Part shown: one piece after another, positions 52,831-61,287 of the stretch
Layout: each line of letters begins with the position of its first letter
Numbering within the stretch: the first letter of the stretch is position 1
From: Pollutiaquabacter sp046052345
GTDB lineage: Bacteria; Bacteroidota; Bacteroidia; AKYH767-A; 2013-40CM-41-45
Length of the DNA stretch: 64,000 nt
Assembly (NCBI GenBank): GCA_046052345.1
Contig: JBJOMN010000001.1
Coordinates: 41,920-105,919 of the forward strand
Direction: 5' to 3'
Position numbers and translations under genes: made by a program
The notes under the pieces: model-generated
What the model saw: only the letters and a program-made list of their open reading frames with translations
The model's database searches: none
What the model was told of the DNA's origin: nothing

Positions 52831-53322
52831 ATGAAAATCTCTGAAAATACGGTAGTGACAGTATCCTACCGTCTACACGCCAACCTGCCGAACGAGGCAC
52901 AGCGGCACATCGAAACCGCTGATTCCTCCTCGCCGCTGAAGTTCCTGTTCGGTGTGGGTATGATGATTCCCGGTTTCGAACACGGTCTCGAAGGCAAGAC
53001 GATCGGTGAATCCTTCTCCTTCTCCATCGCTCCCGACGATGCCTATGGTACCATCGATACAGATGCGGTTGTCAGCCTGCCCATTGATATCTTCAAGGTG
53101 AACGATGTCGTCGACTTCAACCTGCTGAAGATCGGTAACGTATTGCCGATGTCTGACGGACAGGGGCACACCATGAACGGCAAGGTCGTTTCTTTCGATG
53201 ACACAGCGGTAAAGATGGATTTCAACCATCCGCTGGCCGACCATACGCTCCATTTCGCCGGGGAAGTGCTCGAAGTACGGGCTGCTACGGCCGAGGAGCT
53301 GGACCATGGTCATGTCCATTGA
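52831..53322 (+). CDS. FKBP-type peptidyl-prolyl isomerase, SlyD-like
   Basis: The 163-residue protein is a SlyD-type FKBP. It has VTVSYRLHAN near residue 8, FLFGVGMMIPGFEHGLEGKTIGE near 40, and the insert-in-flap domain about 75-130 (VVSLPIDIF ... GKVVSFDD) with DFNHPLADHTLHFAGEVLEVR near 133. It accelerates proline isomerisation and chaperones folding. The His-rich metal-binding tail of E. coli SlyD is reduced to HGHVH. The frame is open to 52516 inside the previous gene, but the ATG at 52831 is the true start. A bidirectional terminator follows. Confidence 0.92.
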   Translation: MKISENTVVTVSYRLHANLPNEAQRHIETADSSSPLKFLFGVGMMIPGFEHGLEGKTIGESFSFSIAPDDAYGTIDTDAVVSLPIDIFKVNDVVDFNLLKIGNVLPMSDGQGHTMNGKVVSFDDTAVKMDFNHPLADHTLHFAGEVLEVRAATAEELDHGHVH

Positions 53323-53340
53323 TATGCCTTTCAAGTAAAT

Positions 53341-53370
53341 AAAAAAACCGGGTCATAGCCCGGTTTTTTT
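53341..53370. terminator. Bidirectional Rho-independent terminator
   Basis: A-run, CCGGG, six-base loop, CCCGG and T-run form a symmetric hairpin serving both the slyD-like gene and the convergent DUF3127 gene. Confidence 0.92.
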
Positions 53371-53385
53371 ATTGGTTTGCCCTGT

Positions 53386-53748
53386 TCAGAAAGGCAGGTC
53401 GTCGTTGCCGCCCGCCGGAGCCTGGTTGTAATATTCGGGCATTTCATCCCGCGAGGACTTGCCGGAAGAGGAGCCACCTTTGTTGATGCGCCATGCTTCC
53501 AGGGAATTGAAATATTTCACATCACCCTGCGGACTGACCCATTCGCGCCCTTTGACGTTGAAAAGAACGGTGATGGTGTCGCCTTCGTTGATATCGTTCA
53601 GCATATCGCATTTGTCCTGTGTACATACGAAGCTGATATACTGTTGGTAGTTGCGGTCATCCACGGTAAGTACGAATTCGCGCTTGCGGAAACGGTCGTT
53701 GACTACCTGCTCATTTCGCTTGAGTTTCAAAGTTCCTGTTAATTCCAT
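53386..53748 (-). CDS. DUF3127 domain protein
   Basis: From the ATG at 53748 the protein has 120 residues. It starts MELTGTLKLKRNEQVVND, with RKREFVLTVDD near residue 22, CDMLNDINEGDTITVLFNVKGREW near 46 and NSLEAWRINK near 80. It ends with a Gly/Asn-rich tail finishing DDLPF, like the acidic tail of single-stranded DNA-binding proteins. The domain is an OB-like fold family widespread in Bacteroidota; its function is not established, but the DDLPF end suggests protein contact as in SSB (inference). It has a shared terminator with the convergent slyD-like gene. Confidence 0.88.
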   Translation of the reverse strand: MELTGTLKLKRNEQVVNDRFRKREFVLTVDDRNYQQYISFVCTQDKCDMLNDINEGDTITVLFNVKGREWVSPQGDVKYFNSLEAWRINKGGSSSGKSSRDEMPEYYNQAPAGGNDDLPF

Positions 53749-53858
53749 GTTTATCCTGTTGATTCTTGTTGATTGCTGCAAAGGTAACAATCGCCGGGTA
53801 TCGAATCTCTCCTGTGGACAAAAAGGAGTTAATCGGGGCCGTCAAAGGCTTTACTTAT

Positions 53859-53866
53859 TATTTTTG
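53859..53866 (+). promoter_or_regulatory. -7 box upstream of the beta-propeller gene
   Basis: TATTTTTG exactly matches TAnnTTTG, 54 bases before the ATG at 53921. No -33 TTG lies at the usual spacing. Confidence 0.4.
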
Positions 53867-53920
53867 CGGTAGGAAATTCGATCAGAAAACGGTCCGTCCG
53901 GGCACGGAATTTGCCCGAAA

Positions 53921-55324
53921 ATGCTCATGACCCCTTTTTTTTCAAAATCACCGGCAGTACGAATCCATCCTTTACGGAGGGTGTTACCGGCTTTCCTTTT
54001 TCTGTTTTTTATTGCGTCTTCTGTACAGGGCCAATTCGCACTGAACTGGAAACGTACCTATAAATCCTCCCTTAATTCGGCCAACAAGGCTATCTGCCTC
54101 CGCACCGATAATCTGCGTAATCTCTTGGTGCTGGCATATACCTGGTTGCCGGATTCCACCGGGGACATCATGGTCATCAAGCTGGACCCGGCCGGAAAAA
54201 TGATCTGGCAGCGCATCTACGACGGCCCCTTGCACACTGACGACCGCCCTGTCGACATGGTCGTTGACCGGTACAACAATGTATGGATCTGCGGCACTTC
54301 CCGTACCAAAAACAAGGATACGGACATCTTGCTGCTACGGTTCACTGATGAAGGAGTATTGGCGAATAACGAGACTTTCGGTCTGCACGAGGGCTTATTC
54401 GACGCGCCGACGTCTGTAGCGGTGGACCGTACAGGCAGTCCTGTGGTAGCCGGATATGTCTCCTCCCCGGATTCAGGACTTGATTTTGCCATACTGAGAT
54501 ATAACATCGAGGGTAAACTCCTCTGGCACCGTACAGTATCGACCGGTCGTATGGATATCGCCAACGATGTCGTCACCGATGATTCATGTAATATTTATCT
54601 CGCCGGAACACTTGACGGAGGATCTCATTCATCCGATCTCCTTGCCGCCAAATACGATTCTTCCGGGTCTGAATCCTGGCGCTTCCGATTCAACGGCAAC
54701 GAGTCCGACAATGATGCGGGTAGCTGTATCGCCCTCGATGATTCCTTCAATGTATATGTTTCGGGATTCTCCAACCATGCTGCAGACCGCTCTGATCTGC
54801 CTCTCCTGAAACTGGACAGAAGCGGCAATCTCCTCATGGAATTGTCTTACGATTGCGAAAGCGCCGATTGTCTGGCCGAGCGGATCATCACTTTCAAGAA
54901 CTCCGCGCTCCTGGTGGCCGGCTATTCCGATTTCACCAGCCAGGAAAGCGGCAGCATCCATTACCAGTTCGCCATGAACGGCGGACGCTCCGTCTTCGAG
55001 CGCAGGTTCTCCTCCGGAGATTATTTTTACAGGATGGTCAATGAACGGAATTACAGACTTGTCATCGGAGGCAGGCTGAATGCCGAGCAGGGCACTTTGC
55101 AGCCTGCTTTCCTGGTGGCCGAGAAGGATGGGAGGAACCGTTTCAGTTTCATCGATACCGGTGTATACGGACTCGCATACATCCGTGATGTGGCGGTGGA
55201 GGACAAGCGGGTCTATTTCCTCGGGGATGATGCCGGCGAAGCCAATGGTACTGCATCGCTGTTCAGTTATTCCATGGATCCCGCAGCGCTCGACGCTTAC
55301 CTGAAAAAAAACAGTTCGCAGTGA
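53921..55324 (+). CDS. Exported SBBP-like beta-propeller protein
   Basis: The 467-residue protein has a signal peptide ending VQGQ near residue 38. It then has repeated blade-like units of 45-55 residues, each with a pattern such as VDRYNNVWICGTSRTKNKDTDILLLRF, VDRTGSPVVAGYVSSPDSGLDFAILRY and LDDSFNVYVSGFSNHAADRSDLPLLKL. These match SBBP/delta-60 beta-propeller repeats. No catalytic motif or T9SS sorting domain is evident at the C-terminus. It is probably periplasmic or outer-membrane associated. Its end overlaps the GTG of the next gene by four bases. Confidence 0.8.
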   Translation: MLMTPFFSKSPAVRIHPLRRVLPAFLFLFFIASSVQGQFALNWKRTYKSSLNSANKAICLRTDNLRNLLVLAYTWLPDSTGDIMVIKLDPAGKMIWQRIYDGPLHTDDRPVDMVVDRYNNVWICGTSRTKNKDTDILLLRFTDEGVLANNETFGLHEGLFDAPTSVAVDRTGSPVVAGYVSSPDSGLDFAILRYNIEGKLLWHRTVSTGRMDIANDVVTDDSCNIYLAGTLDGGSHSSDLLAAKYDSSGSESWRFRFNGNESDNDAGSCIALDDSFNVYVSGFSNHAADRSDLPLLKLDRSGNLLMELSYDCESADCLAERIITFKNSALLVAGYSDFTSQESGSIHYQFAMNGGRSVFERRFSSGDYFYRMVNERNYRLVIGGRLNAEQGTLQPAFLVAEKDGRNRFSFIDTGVYGLAYIRDVAVEDKRVYFLGDDAGEANGTASLFSYSMDPAALDAYLKKNSSQ

Positions 55325-56736
55325 GTAAGGCCGTATTCCGACCCGTTGGTGACAGCCACTTGGAACGGCTGCGTTCCATCGTAGGGAATGACTTCGTGTT
55401 CACTCAGCAGGAGGTTCTGTCCGATAATTCCCACGACTATACCGAAGACCTTCGTTTCCATCCGGAAGTAGTGGTCAAGCCACGTACTCCGCAGGAGGTA
55501 TCAGCCGTTCTGCGACTTTGCAATGAGGAGATGATACCCGTTACCCCCCGCGGGGCCGGGACCGGCCTAAGCGGCGGGGCATTGCCTGTTTTCGGAGGTG
55601 TGATCCTTTCCATGGAGCGATTCAATGAAATCCTCTCCATCGACGAGCGAAATCTTCAGGCTGTCGCAGAGCCCGGGGTCATCAATCAGGTCTTCCAGGA
55701 TGCTGTTGCTGAAAAAGGACTGTTTTATCCTCCTGATCCTGCAAGCAGGGGTAGCTGCTTTCTGGGCGGAAACCTGGCTGAATGTGCCGGAGGGCCAAAA
55801 GCCGTTAAATACGGAGTCACCAAGGATTATGTACTCAACTGCGAGGTCGTGTTGCCCAACGGCGACATTATCTGGACCGGTGCAAATGTCCTGAAGAATT
55901 CAACAGGATATAATCTCACACAACTTATCGTAGGCAGCGAAGGCACTTTGGGCGTCATCACAAAAATCGTATTCCGGCTGTTGCCGTTACCGACCGAAAA
56001 CCTGTTGATGCTGGTGCCTTTCCGCAGTGCCGAGAAGGCATGTGAGGCGGTTTCGGCGATCTTCCGAAGCGGTGTCACCCCTTCGGCCCTGGAGTTCATG
56101 GAGCGCGACTGCATCGAATTCGTCATGCGTTTTGTCGATGTCAAAGTGCCGCTGAAGGAAGGTGTCCAGGCCCAGTTGTTCATCGAAGTGGACGGGAACG
56201 ACAAGGAGGTGCTTTTCAGGGATTGTGAGAAGATCTCGCAAGTCCTGGAGCAGTTCGAATGCGATGAGATACTTTTTGCAGAGTCCTCGCAGCAGAAAGC
56301 CGACCTTTGGCGTGCACGCCGTTCCGCAGGCGAGGCAGTGAAATCACATTCGATCTATAAGGAGGAGGACACCGTCGTTCCACGAGCCGAACTTCCCAAA
56401 TTGCTGAAGGGAGTAAAGGAGATTGGTAGTAAATACGGTTTCCGCAGCGTGTGTTACGGTCATGCGGGCGATGGCAATCTGCACGTGAACATCATCAAGG
56501 AAGATATCAGCGACGAGGATTGGAATACGAAAGTCCCCCTCGGGATCCGGGAGATCTTCCGGCTCTGTGTTTCGCTGGGCGGAACTATTTCCGGCGAGCA
56601 TGGTATCGGTTATGTGCAGAAACAGTACATGGATATCGCCTTCGATCCGGTGCAGTTGTCACTGATGAAAGGTATCAAGGACCTGTTCGATCCTAACGGG
56701 GTGCTAAATCCAGGAAAAATGTTTCCGGACGCATGA
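55321..56736 (+). CDS. FAD-linked oxidase, GlcD/D-lactate dehydrogenase type
   Basis: The 471-residue protein has a PCMH-type FAD-binding domain (about residues 40-220) with VTPRGAGTGLSGGALPVFGG near 76 and YGVTKDYVLNCEVVLPNGDI near 163. A C-terminal FAD-oxidase domain (about 225-470) has CYGHAGDGNLHVNI near 379 and GEHGIGYVQKQYM near 423. Members oxidise glycolate, D-lactate or other 2-hydroxy acids. The start is a GTG overlapping the previous stop (GTGA). An SDR gene follows with an ATGA overlap. The two Fe-S proteins at 49.6-51.7 kb are the sort of partner such flavoproteins use, but a link is inference. Confidence 0.9.
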   Translation: MSKAVFRPVGDSHLERLRSIVGNDFVFTQQEVLSDNSHDYTEDLRFHPEVVVKPRTPQEVSAVLRLCNEEMIPVTPRGAGTGLSGGALPVFGGVILSMERFNEILSIDERNLQAVAEPGVINQVFQDAVAEKGLFYPPDPASRGSCFLGGNLAECAGGPKAVKYGVTKDYVLNCEVVLPNGDIIWTGANVLKNSTGYNLTQLIVGSEGTLGVITKIVFRLLPLPTENLLMLVPFRSAEKACEAVSAIFRSGVTPSALEFMERDCIEFVMRFVDVKVPLKEGVQAQLFIEVDGNDKEVLFRDCEKISQVLEQFECDEILFAESSQQKADLWRARRSAGEAVKSHSIYKEEDTVVPRAELPKLLKGVKEIGSKYGFRSVCYGHAGDGNLHVNIIKEDISDEDWNTKVPLGIREIFRLCVSLGGTISGEHGIGYVQKQYMDIAFDPVQLSLMKGIKDLFDPNGVLNPGKMFPDA

Positions 56737-57557
56737 AAGCTCCCTTATTTTCAGGAAAAGTCGCGGTCATCACCGGTGCATCTTCCGGAATTGGCAGATC
56801 ACTTGCCTTCGCTTTTTCCCGTCAGGGAGCTGCAGTCGTGCTTTTCGCCCGAAATGCCGATAAGCTCCAAGAACTTAAAAAGGAACTGGAAGGTAAAGGC
56901 GCAAAGGTCGTGTGCGTGGCCGGAGATGTCAGTAAGGAAGACGATTGCCGAAGACTCATCGAAACCGCTGTCTCCTCCTTCGGAGGTATCGACATCCTGG
57001 TGAACAATGCAGGATTGTCCATGCGTGCACTTTTCGAAGAAGTGGACCTGTCTGTCTTGCGCAAGCTGATGGATGTGAACTTCTGGGGTGCCGTTTATTG
57101 CACCAAATCCGCTTTGCCTTACCTGCTTGCCCGGAAGGGAAGTGTGGTAGGCGTCTCTTCCATAGCCGGTAAGAAGGGTTTGCCCGGACGAACCGCGTAT
57201 TCCTCCTCGAAGTTCGCCCTGGAAGGATTCCTGGAGACGCTTCGCACGGAGACCCTTCGTCAAGGGTTGCATGTACTCGTGGCATGTCCCGGCTTCACCG
57301 CCTCCAACATCCGGAACAGCGCCTTGTCGAAGGATGGTACTCCGCAGGGAGAATCACCCCGCGATGAGAAGAGCATGATGACATCCGACGAGGTAGCTGA
57401 ACGAATCTGCAAAGCTGTTGCGGAAAGGAGGCGGGACCTCGTTTTAACGCTCAACGGACGTTTGGCGGTACTGCTGAACAAATGGTTTCCCTCCTGGAGT
57501 GACCGGTTGGTGTTCAATCACATGGCGAAAGAACCGGATTCTCCGCTGAAACGTTGA
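56733..57557 (+). CDS. SDR-family short-chain dehydrogenase
   Basis: The 274-residue protein has the classical SDR motifs: cofactor loop TGASSGIG at residues 14-21, NNAG near 90, and the catalytic YSSSK near 156 preceded by GVSSIAGKKG near 139 with the active-site Ser. A C-terminal extension (about 205-274) includes DEVAERICKAV and FNHMAKEPDSPLKR, as in DHRS7-like SDRs. It oxidises or reduces an unknown alcohol or ketone with NAD(P). It overlaps the flavoprotein gene by ATGA. Confidence 0.92.
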   Translation: MKAPLFSGKVAVITGASSGIGRSLAFAFSRQGAAVVLFARNADKLQELKKELEGKGAKVVCVAGDVSKEDDCRRLIETAVSSFGGIDILVNNAGLSMRALFEEVDLSVLRKLMDVNFWGAVYCTKSALPYLLARKGSVVGVSSIAGKKGLPGRTAYSSSKFALEGFLETLRTETLRQGLHVLVACPGFTASNIRNSALSKDGTPQGESPRDEKSMMTSDEVAERICKAVAERRRDLVLTLNGRLAVLLNKWFPSWSDRLVFNHMAKEPDSPLKR

Positions 57558-57560
57558 CGC

Positions 57561-57959
57561 TTATTGTCGCGGCAGCAGCAAGACTTTTCCGGCTCCAAGC
57601 AGCCTTCCGCGTTCATCGTAGGCATAGATCGAAAATTCTCCCGGTGAGGGGAAGAATACGCGGGCTGATATACGGTAGTCGAAAGGCCTCACGATAAGTT
57701 CCTGCGAACTGTTGAAACGTTCTGCGCTGTTGGCTGCTACGGAGAAGATATCAAGGGTGATGCGCTCACAGCCGAAGGTTGATTTTTTACGGATGGCCAC
57801 GGCGATACTTCCTCCGCCCTGAGGCAGGATGAACCTGTCGGCAGGTTTCACCGGCGTTCCATCCTGTTCTACTTTTTCACAAAAGACGAGCTGCTGAGCC
57901 TGAAGCGTGAGTGTGCTGAAGGACAGCAGTAGGAAAGCCGTTATGCGAGAAAAATACAT
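57561..57959 (-). CDS. Small exported protein downstream of TonB receptor, unknown
   Basis: The 132-residue protein has a signal peptide ending TLQAQ near residue 22. The mature part looks all-beta: VFCEKVEQDGTPVKPADRFILPQGGGSIAVAI, RITLDIFSV and ISARVFFPSPGEFSIYAYDERGRLLG. No family is recognised. It begins four bases after the TonB-receptor stop, as the third gene of an operon with a CarboxypepD_reg-like protein and the receptor. A periplasmic or outer-membrane accessory role is plausible but unproven. Confidence 0.75.
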   Translation of the reverse strand: MYFSRITAFLLLSFSTLTLQAQQLVFCEKVEQDGTPVKPADRFILPQGGGSIAVAIRKKSTFGCERITLDIFSVAANSAERFNSSQELIVRPFDYRISARVFFPSPGEFSIYAYDERGRLLGAGKVLLLPRQ

Positions 57960-57963
57960 CTAC

Positions 57964-60498
57964 TTAGAATCGTACGTTGAGGCGGACGTTCAGCTGACGG
58001 GCGGTCAGATAATTCGGGACTGCATATTTGCGGTCGTTTGAGACATCCGTCACCCATGTATAGGAAGCGACGTTGGATACCTGCAACAGATTGAAGACCT
58101 CGAGTCCGAGCCACATGGATTCAACGTTGCGGACAAGAGCGCCGGAAGGCTTTTTCTTCACCCCTTCGCCGATGAGCTGCTTGGAGCAACTGATATCCAC
58201 CCTCCTGTAGGGCGGAGCCCGGAAGATGTCCTTGTATCGCGGTTCGCCGGGAGGCCCGAATGGAAGGCCGGTCCCGAAGGCCAGGAACAGCGACATCTTC
58301 ACCGTCGGGGTCTTGGGGAGATAGTCCTGGAAGAACATGCTGAATGTCACACGCTGGTCCGCCGGACGCGCAATGAATCCGGGTTCCTGCCGTACGCTGT
58401 CGACAGCAACCTGGTCATAGGTATATCCCGGAACTATTTTCTCCCCGTACCGGTTATACCGGTCGTAGTAGAAATCACCAAGAATATCTTCTTCCGTTTT
58501 CATATAGGAGAGACTGGCCCATGACTCCGTACCGCGGACGAATTCCCCGAAGAGACGAAGGTCGATGCCGGTCGAATATCCTTTTGAACGCTCATCCGGC
58601 AGGTAGCGGATACGCAGGTTGTCGATCTTGTAAGGAATCAGGACATCCAGGGATTTATAGTAGATCTCCGAAGTGAGTTTGAAGTCCCTGCCGAGTGTTT
58701 GGAAACTGTAGTCGTTTCCTACGACGAAGTGAACGGATTTCTGCGCCGGTGTTCCGGGGTAAAGGGTTCCGTCGACTCCTCGCACTTCGCGGTAGAAAGG
58801 GGCCTGGTAATAGACACCGGCTGCCGCTCGGAAGGTGAGCGGCTTGGTCGGGTCCGGCCGGAAATTCAGGGAGCCTCGGGGACTAAAGACGGTCTGACCG
58901 CTCAGCGAATAATGGAGTCCGCGTATTCCTGCGGTGATCGTGAAACGACGGGAATCGCCGAGCTGCCAGGTGTTCTGTACAAATCCGCTTGCGCGCTGTG
59001 TCGACAGGTTGTTCTTGGCAATGACCACGTCGTTCAACAGGATTTCGGGATTGGCTGGGTCTCTTTCCGAGGGGATGGAGAATCCTGCCGAATCGTTGTA
59101 GTTCCATTCGTGCATCGCATCTTCGAAATGTTCCTCCTGCACCTTGATGCCCCAGCTGAAGAGTCCGTTGTCACTGATCCTTTCGCCGCGGTGTTCGGCA
59201 CATTTGACCGTTGCATCCAGCCGGTTCCTCGCATGGCTCAGGAAAGAACCGACTCCCAGATTGAAGGCCACGTCTCCGAAGTTGTCCTTGCCCAGATCGG
59301 CTTCCAGCTGATCGAGAAAGTACTGACCGAGGATGTCGAAGTTCTCCTCTTCCCGCGTCTTATAGGCGGATGCGATGAATTTCAGCTTGACGGTCGCCGA
59401 GGGACGGTAGGTGACAGATGCCGCTCCTGTGAAGGTGATATAGCGGTCCAGCTCGCGTCCTTCGAAGTATACGGTGAAACGCTTGGCATCATTGATGGTT
59501 CCGAAATTCGTTTCGCGGTTTTCAGGAATCAGATTGAAACGGTTGCGAGCGTAATTGCCGAAGAGTTCGATGTTGATTACGGGACTTGCTTCCCATCCCA
59601 TCAGCACTTGTCCGTCCGTGAAGGAAGGGCGGTATTCGCCTTTCGTCTCAAAGGAGTTCAATAAATACTGGTTGGATTTCTGACGGAGTCCGGCCATCCA
59701 ATACCATTTTTCGTTTGCGGAGCGGTCCTCCAGTTCCAATCCTCCGCCCAACAGGGATGCATATGCGCTTCCTGAGAACTTGACGGGTTTACGGTAGCGG
59801 ATGTCGAGAACGGATGACAACTTGTCTCCGTACACCGCATCAAAGCCGCCGGCGGAGAAGCGAATCGATTCCACCATGTCCGGATGTATGATGCTGATGC
59901 CTTCCTGTTGTCCGGATCTGACCAGCAGCGGGCGGTAGATCTCGAAATCGTTGATGTAGACAAGGTTCTCGTCGAAGTTTCCTCCCCGCACGTTGTACTG
60001 GGAGCTCAGTTCGTTGGAGGAGGATACTCCCGGCATTGTCTTGAGAAGGTCCTCCACGCTTTGATTGGGTGTAGGCAATGCAGTGACCGATTTCGGGTCG
60101 ATCGGAGTCATGTTGAGTTCCCGCAAGGATCGTTCTTCGATCGTTACGTCCTTGATCTGGTAGATCCGCCCGCGCAACGTCCTGTTGACGGACCGTTCTT
60201 CTCCGGGATTCAAGCGCAGATCAAGCGTGTCGCTTTTCAACCCGGTATAGCTGAAGATAATGCGTAAAGTACGGTCGGATGGGACGGAGAGACGGTATTT
60301 CCCGTCATCGCCGGAGGTGGTGCCGAAGGGTTCGCCGAAAACGGCTACCGTACCTCCGAACAAAGGCCGGTTCAGCGAATCGCGCAGGACTCCGCTGATA
60401 ACGGCAGGCTGCTGGGCATGCGCAGCGGTTGCGAACAGAAAAACAAGTATGGGAGCGAAAAAACGGCGGCGAAGCATACGTTCAACAACGGAAGGCAT
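57964..60498 (-). CDS. TonB-dependent receptor with carboxypeptidase-regulatory-like domain
   Basis: The 844-residue protein has a signal peptide (FAPILVFLFATAAHAQ), a CarboxypepD_reg-like domain (about residues 32-115, ISGVLRDSLNRPLFGGTVAVFG), a plug (about 130-250) with SVEDLLKTMPGVSSSNELSSQYNVRGGNFDENLVYINDF, and a large beta-barrel ending NVRLNVRF, as in outer-membrane barrels with a terminal aromatic. It is a second ligand importer with no SusD partner. The ATG at 60498 overlaps the upstream stop by one base; an internal ATG at 60474 directly before the signal is an alternative. Confidence 0.92.
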   Translation of the reverse strand: MPSVVERMLRRRFFAPILVFLFATAAHAQQPAVISGVLRDSLNRPLFGGTVAVFGEPFGTTSGDDGKYRLSVPSDRTLRIIFSYTGLKSDTLDLRLNPGEERSVNRTLRGRIYQIKDVTIEERSLRELNMTPIDPKSVTALPTPNQSVEDLLKTMPGVSSSNELSSQYNVRGGNFDENLVYINDFEIYRPLLVRSGQQEGISIIHPDMVESIRFSAGGFDAVYGDKLSSVLDIRYRKPVKFSGSAYASLLGGGLELEDRSANEKWYWMAGLRQKSNQYLLNSFETKGEYRPSFTDGQVLMGWEASPVINIELFGNYARNRFNLIPENRETNFGTINDAKRFTVYFEGRELDRYITFTGAASVTYRPSATVKLKFIASAYKTREEENFDILGQYFLDQLEADLGKDNFGDVAFNLGVGSFLSHARNRLDATVKCAEHRGERISDNGLFSWGIKVQEEHFEDAMHEWNYNDSAGFSIPSERDPANPEILLNDVVIAKNNLSTQRASGFVQNTWQLGDSRRFTITAGIRGLHYSLSGQTVFSPRGSLNFRPDPTKPLTFRAAAGVYYQAPFYREVRGVDGTLYPGTPAQKSVHFVVGNDYSFQTLGRDFKLTSEIYYKSLDVLIPYKIDNLRIRYLPDERSKGYSTGIDLRLFGEFVRGTESWASLSYMKTEEDILGDFYYDRYNRYGEKIVPGYTYDQVAVDSVRQEPGFIARPADQRVTFSMFFQDYLPKTPTVKMSLFLAFGTGLPFGPPGEPRYKDIFRAPPYRRVDISCSKQLIGEGVKKKPSGALVRNVESMWLGLEVFNLLQVSNVASYTWVTDVSNDRKYAVPNYLTARQLNVRLNVRF

Positions 60499-61154
60499 CA
60501 GCGTTTAAAGTCGTCTTTATTGTCGAACTCGCCGTCCTGCCACATCTGGATGAATTTGGCCCAAGCCACCGGATTGAGCAGATTGTTGGGAGGCAGCTGT
60601 CCGGAGTAATAGAGTCTGCTGGTCTGCTCCTGCATCTGCCACTTGAAGTTCATGCTTCCGTCCATCGGGATCTTGCTCGCGAGGAACTGCATTTGACGTC
60701 GGTCGAGATTTCGTTCGGCGCGTGCCAGGTCGTCATAAGGTGCCCGGAGTTGTATGAAGGCCTCTTTGAACTGTTCCTTGGTCGGCCACGGGAAAATGAC
60801 GACTTCCTTGAGCAGTACCGTATCCGGTTTCAGCAGCTGTATGAGGGAGCAGCGGTGGTCGGTGAGCGTGTCAGGTATTACAAAAACGTTGCGCTTGAAA
60901 CCGATGGCGGCGAATTCAATAGTGTCCCGCATCTTGGCGACGAAAGAGAAGAAGCCGTAGTAGTCGGAGATGGTTCCGCGGCTGGTTCCCCGGATCATGA
61001 CGCTCGCGAAAGGTATCGGTAGGAGACTGTCACCGGATACGACCACTCCGGAAAACTGGACCAGTTCGTTTTTTTCGAGGGTTTGTCCGAAGGCGACTCC
61101 CGAGGAGAAATAAAAAAAGGGGAGTAGCAGGAGCAGAGCAGGTCGTTGGAGCAT
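60498..61154 (-). CDS. Exported protein with carboxypeptidase-regulatory-like domain
   Basis: From the ATG at 61154 the protein has 218 residues. It has a signal peptide ending VAFGQ, a CarboxypepD_reg-like beta-sandwich (about residues 30-115, VQFSGVVVSGDSLLPIPFASVMIRG) and a charged helical C-terminal part (about 125-218) ending in Lys/Asp residues. Similar stand-alone proteins with unknown roles are common in Bacteroidota. It is the first gene of an operon: its stop overlaps the TonB-receptor start by one base (TGATG). The frame is open to 61208, but 61154 starts the signal peptide. Confidence 0.82.
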   Translation of the reverse strand: MLQRPALLLLLPFFYFSSGVAFGQTLEKNELVQFSGVVVSGDSLLPIPFASVMIRGTSRGTISDYYGFFSFVAKMRDTIEFAAIGFKRNVFVIPDTLTDHRCSLIQLLKPDTVLLKEVVIFPWPTKEQFKEAFIQLRAPYDDLARAERNLDRRQMQFLASKIPMDGSMNFKWQMQEQTSRLYYSGQLPPNNLLNPVAWAKFIQMWQDGEFDNKDDFKR

Positions 61155-61287
61155 CAATTCCGTTGAAAGGGGGTATTCTGTAAAATTACTCACAAATTCA
61201 TTGAACAAGAACGATTATTTGGACCCGGAAATTGAAATATTCAAGGCAATGTGCTTGCTTTTTTTGCTATTTTTAGTTCCCTGATTC

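Noticed and set aside
58699..59664. 321-codon plus-strand frame
   Set aside because: It is opposite the TonB receptor barrel and has no domain or start signals.
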